9,413 nucleotides of DNA from Hyphomicrobiales bacterium. GTDB taxonomy: Bacteria; Pseudomonadota; Alphaproteobacteria; Rhizobiales; Aestuariivirgaceae. This document shows positions 7,037 to 9,413 of the stretch, one piece after another. The DNA lies in NCBI GenBank assembly GCA_014380505.1, contig JACMJT010000671.1, positions 1 to 9,413 on the forward strand, read 5' to 3'. The stretch's first letter is position 1, and every line of letters begins with the position of its first letter. The notes beneath the pieces were generated by a model, which saw nothing but the letters and a program-made list of their open reading frames with translations, ran no database searches and had not been told where the DNA came from. The translations under genes and the position numbers were made by a program.

Positions 7037-8062
7037 TCACGAGGACTTGGGTTCGTTGTCGTCGATGGTAGCGGTGAAGCTGCCGGCCTTCATTTCCGCT
7101 TCCTTGGCGGTGACCTTGGCCATCACTTCAGCCGGAACCTTGCCCTCGAACGAGCCTAGCGGCGCCAGGCTGCAACCACCCGCCTTCATGAAGGAATACT
7201 GGCCATAGTCGTCGGCCTTGAAGGCGCCGGCCTTGACCGCTGCAATTGCCGCATCGAGCGTCGGCTCGAAGTGCCAGAGGGCGGAGGCAACGACGGTGTC
7301 GGGATAGTCAGCCTGGGTGTCGATCACATTGCCGACCGACAGCACGCCTTTTTCCTTAGCGGCATCCGACACGCCGAAACGCTCCGCATACAGAAGATCG
7401 GCGCCGGCGTCGACCTGGGCAAGTGCCGTTTCCTTGGCCTTGGGCGGGTCGAACCAGGATCCGATGAACGCCACCTGGAACTTTGCATCCGAGCGGGTTT
7501 CCGCAACACCTGCCATGAAGGCATTCATCAGCCGGTTCACTTCCGGAATGGGATAGCCGCCGACCATGCCGATATTGCCCGACTTGGTCATGGCGCCGGC
7601 GATCATGCCGGTAAGATAGGAGGCGTCCTGGATGTAATTGTCGAACACCGCGAAATTGGGCGCCGCGGCGGCATCGGGCTTGAAGCTCGAGCCGATCAGG
7701 AAGGCGCGGTCGGGATAATCCTTGGCGACGGCGCGGGCCGCATCTTCCACGGCGAAGGCCTCGCCTATGATGAGCTGATGGCCCGCCTCGCAGTATTCGC
7801 GCATGACGCGTTCGTAGTCGGTATTCGAAACCTTCTCGGAGAACACATATTCGATGTCGCCCCGGTCCTTGGCTGTGTTCGCCGCTTTGTTGATCCGGCT
7901 CACCCATTGTTGTTCCACCGGCACAGTATAGATTGCCGCCGTCTTGATCGGCCCGGCAGCGCGGGCGATTTGCGGCAACAGGCCCGTCAGCGGCAGAATG
8001 GAACCCGCCGCGGCAAATTTTAGCAACTGGCGCCTGTTGGCGCGGAAGATGTTATGGGTCAT
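7037..8062 (-). CDS. BMP-family (PnrA-like) periplasmic substrate-binding protein with Tat signal peptide
   Basis: Periplasmic receptor that gives the importer its specificity; the BMP family (basic membrane protein, PF02608) includes purine nucleoside receptors. With the ATG at 8062 the protein has 341 residues. A TTG at 8095 would add 11 residues, but the ATG is preferred: it has an excellent AGGAGAGG site 6 nt upstream and puts the export signal at the N-terminus. That signal is of twin-arginine type: NRRQLLKF (residues 9-16), hydrophobic core 17-30, probable cleavage after ARA (33-35). There is no lipobox cysteine. BMP-family landmarks are KTAAIYTVPVEQQW after the signal, FAVFDNYIQDASYLTGMIAG, SGNIGMVGGYPIPEVNRLMN, and a GSWFDPPKAKETALAQVDAG block. 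It is the first gene of the importer operon. A nucleoside, nucleobase or other heterocyclic ligand is plausible, but specificity cannot be established from sequence. Confidence 0.88.
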   Translation of the reverse strand: MTHNIFRANRRQLLKFAAAGSILPLTGLLPQIARAAGPIKTAAIYTVPVEQQWVSRINKAANTAKDRGDIEYVFSEKVSNTDYERVMREYCEAGHQLIIGEAFAVEDAARAVAKDYPDRAFLIGSSFKPDAAAAPNFAVFDNYIQDASYLTGMIAGAMTKSGNIGMVGGYPIPEVNRLMNAFMAGVAETRSDAKFQVAFIGSWFDPPKAKETALAQVDAGADLLYAERFGVSDAAKEKGVLSVGNVIDTQADYPDTVVASALWHFEPTLDAAIAAVKAGAFKADDYGQYSFMKAGGCSLAPLGSFEGKVPAEVMAKVTAKEAEMKAGSFTATIDDNEPKSS

Positions 8063-8068
8063 GGCTTT

Positions 8069-8076
8069 CCTCTCCT
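8069..8076 (-). promoter_or_regulatory. Ribosome binding site that fixes the BMP receptor start
   Basis: AGGAGAGG on the minus strand is followed by six bases (AAAGCC) and then the ATG at 8062. It decides against the upstream in-frame TTG at 8095, which would add 11 residues ahead of the export signal and would require translation through this site. Confidence 0.75.
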
Positions 8077-8102
8077 GCAGGGGACTCTGCCCCAATTCGA
8101 TT

Positions 8103-8130
8103 ACTCTACATTGAAATGCTTTTTTGTCCA
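8103..8130 (-). promoter_or_regulatory. Candidate sigma-70-type promoter for the BMP importer operon
   Basis: On the minus strand TGGACA (8130-8125, five of six to TTGACA) and TAGAGT (8108-8103, four of six to TATAAT) are separated by 16 bp, partly A-rich. The -35 element overlaps the right half of the inverted repeat, which would suit repression. A competing reading uses TTGACC (8139-8134) and TTCAAT (8115-8110) with an 18-bp spacer. Alphaproteobacterial promoters are poorly conserved at -10, so this is tentative. Confidence 0.25.
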
Positions 8131-8140
8131 GACGGTCAAA
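8123..8140 (-). promoter_or_regulatory. Putative RutR-type operator upstream of the BMP importer operon
   Basis: On the minus strand the site reads TTTGACCGTCTGGACAAA: arms TTTGNCC and GGNCAAA around a 4-bp centre, with six of seven arm positions paired. Its 16-bp core matches 12 of 14 defined positions of the E. coli RutR consensus TTGACCAnnTGGTCAA. RutR is a TetR-family regulator released from DNA by uracil or thymine and controls pyrimidine and purine metabolism. The site lies about 60 bp upstream of the receptor ATG, where a repressor could block the promoter. The inverted repeat is seen directly; the regulator identity is an inference from consensus similarity. A GntR-type repressor is an alternative. 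Confidence 0.45.
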
Positions 8141-8147
8141 TACAGAC

Positions 8148-9413
8148 CTATGGCACGTTCCGCACGGCGCCTTTTGCGGCGCTGGTGGCGAAGGCGGCGT
8201 AGGCCCTGAGTGCTGTCGTCACCTTGCGCGGGCGCTTCTCGGCGGGCTTCCAGGCCGCAGCACCCTTGGCCACCATGTCGCGGCGGCGCTTGACGAGTTC
8301 GTCATCGCTCACCGCCAGATGGATGGTGCGGTTGGGAATGTCGATCTCGATTATGTCACCCGGATGAACCAGACCGATGAGGCCGCCTTCTTCCGCTTCC
8401 GGCGAGACGTGGCCGATCGAGAGACCGGAAGTGCCACCGGAAAACCGCCCGTCAGTGACAAGCGCGCAGAGCTTTCCCAAGCCCTTCGATTTTATGTAGC
8501 TGGTGGGATAGAGCATTTCCTGCATGCCGGGTCCGCCGCGCGGACCTTCGTAGCGAATGACGACAACATCGCCGGCCTTGACCTTGCCGGTGAGGATGCC
8601 GCTTACCGCAGTATCCTGGCTCTCGAAAACCACGGCGGGGCCTGCGAACTTGAGGATCGATTCATCGACGCCCGCGGTCTTCACGATGCAGCCTTCGGTG
8701 GAGAGATTGCCTTTAAGAACCGCAAGGCCGCCGTCCTTCGAGAACGGATGCTCGGCATTGCGGATCACGCCCGTGTCGCGGTCGAGATCGAGATCGTCCC
8801 AGCGGCGGGATTGACTGAAGGCCACCTGGGTTGGAACGCCGCCGGGGGCCGCCAGGTAGAACTGGCGCACGGAGTCGCTTTTGGTGCGGCTTATGTCCCA
8901 GCGGTCAATAGCTTCGCCAATGCTGACGGTGTGCACCGTAGGCGGTTCGCGGTTGATGAGGCCTGCCCGATCGAGTTGGCCCAAGATCGCCATGATGCCG
9001 CCGGCGCGATGCACGTCCTCCACGTGGACGTCGGCCTTGGCGGGAGCGACTTTACACAGCACCGGTACGCGCCTGGACAGGCGATCGATATCCTGCAAGG
9101 TGAAATCGAGATTCGCCTCATGGGCGGCGGCGAGAATATGCAGCACCGTGTTGGTGGAGCCCCCCATGGCGATATCGAGTGTCATGGCATTCTCGAAGGC
9201 GGCGAAATTGGCGATATTGCGCGGCAGGGCGCTGGCGTCGTCCTGCTCGTAATAGCGCCGGGCGAGATCGACTGCGGTATGCCCTGCCTCAAGAAACAGC
9301 CGCTTGCGATCAGAATGGGTTGCCAGAACAGAGCCATTGCCGGGAAGCGACAGGCCCAGCGCCTCGGTCAGGCAATTCATGGAATTGGCGGTGAACATGC
9401 CGGAGCAGGAGCC
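8148..9413 (-). CDS. ilvD: Dihydroxy-acid dehydratase, C-terminal two thirds (N-terminus beyond window edge)
   Basis: Catalyses the iron-sulfur dependent dehydration of 2,3-dihydroxy-3-methylbutanoate and its isoleucine-pathway homologue to 2-oxo acids in valine, leucine and isoleucine synthesis; cytoplasmic. The window holds 421 residues and the frame runs off the right edge. It opens with [20 protein letters not shown], whose third residue is one of the cysteines that ligate the cluster. Further landmarks, numbered from the edge, are [19 protein letters not shown] (74-92), VEDVHRAGG (131-139), [11 protein letters not shown] (226-236), [18 protein letters not shown] (288-305) and [20 protein letters not shown] (321-340), which contains the serine thought to act as catalytic base. 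Similarity to E. coli IlvD (616 residues) runs almost end to end, so about 195 residues are missing. It ends 85 bp before the importer operon on the same strand, but a pathway link to it is unlikely. Confidence 0.97.
   Translation of the reverse strand, partial: GSCSGMFTANSMNCLTEALGLSLPGNGSVLATHSDRKRLFLEAGHTAVDLARRYYEQDDASALPRNIANFAAFENAMTLDIAMGGSTNTVLHILAAAHEANLDFTLQDIDRLSRRVPVLCKVAPAKADVHVEDVHRAGGIMAILGQLDRAGLINREPPTVHTVSIGEAIDRWDISRTKSDSVRQFYLAAPGGVPTQVAFSQSRRWDDLDLDRDTGVIRNAEHPFSKDGGLAVLKGNLSTEGCIVKTAGVDESILKFAGPAVVFESQDTAVSGILTGKVKAGDVVVIRYEGPRGGPGMQEMLYPTSYIKSKGLGKLCALVTDGRFSGGTSGLSIGHVSPEAEEGGLIGLVHPGDIIEIDIPNRTIHLAVSDDELVKRRRDMVAKGAAAWKPAEKRPRKVTTALRAYAAFATSAAKGAVRNVP

Larger units (their letters stand above)
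8063..8147 (-). other. Intergenic leader between ilvD and the BMP importer operon
   Basis: This 85-bp stretch is the only non-coding gap of note in the window. Read on the minus strand it holds, in order, an 18-bp inverted repeat (8140-8123), a run of A residues, an AT-rich segment that may contain a -10 element, a small GGGG/CCCC hairpin (8093-8080, four-pair stem, six-base loop), and the ribosome site of the receptor gene. No intrinsic terminator for ilvD is evident, so some read-through from ilvD into the importer operon is possible. Confidence 0.7.

Noticed and set aside
5689..7071. Long plus-strand open frame (460 codons) opposite the ABC ATPase gene
   Set aside because: It is antisense to a gene with full ABC motifs, its translation has no recognisable domain and is rich in His/Arg/Gly, as expected for a shadow of GC-rich coding DNA.
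7271..8023. Plus-strand open frame (250 codons) opposite the BMP receptor gene
   Set aside because: Shadow frame of a well-supported gene; no family motifs.
8080..8093. GGGG/CCCC hairpin in the leader as a riboswitch or ilvD terminator
   Set aside because: A four-pair stem with no T-run and no larger conserved fold in an 85-bp gap is too little for either role.
1..9413. Search for a mobile element, CRISPR array, tRNA, toxin-antitoxin or defence system
   Set aside because: Almost every base belongs to eight recognisable housekeeping or transport genes; no inverted terminal repeats, spaced repeats or RNA-gene folds were seen.

Overview
The window looks like a chromosomal segment of a GC-rich alphaproteobacterium, possibly in or near the Rhizobiales. 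The grounds are the codon use, the tightly packed and overlapping genes, the fused ProW-type permease, and IlvD and BMP-transporter proteins of proteobacterial type. No organism can be named from the sequence alone. There is no RNA gene, insertion sequence, CRISPR array or phage gene, and nothing suggests recent horizontal transfer. Coding density is nearly complete: the only gap longer than four bases is the 85 bp between ilvD and the BMP receptor gene.

Left part, plus strand (1-2285): the 3' end of a ProV-type ATPase overlaps by 4 bp a 650-residue permease made of two fused ProW-like halves. Together they are the ATPase and channel of a glycine betaine/proline (quaternary amine) importer used in osmoprotection or catabolism. 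No ProX-type binding protein is visible; it may lie to the left.

Central and right part, minus strand (8062 down to 2289): a five-gene operon reads BMP-family receptor (Tat-exported), duplicated ABC ATPase, permease, permease, FAD-dependent oxidoreductase. All junctions are 2-4 bp gaps or 11-14 bp overlaps. The first four genes form a complete importer of the BMP/NupOPQ (nucleoside-type) class. The oxidoreductase probably acts on the imported compound or something derived from it. The operon converges on the permease gene with only 3 bp between the two stop codons.

Right edge, minus strand (9413 to 8148): the C-terminal two thirds of IlvD, dihydroxy-acid dehydratase of branched-chain amino acid synthesis, which is probably independent of the transporter.

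The most interesting signal is an 18-bp inverted repeat in the 85-bp gap before the receptor gene. It matches 12 of the 14 defined positions of the RutR consensus known from E. coli. If real, it links this uncharacterised importer and its oxidoreductase to pyrimidine/purine control.
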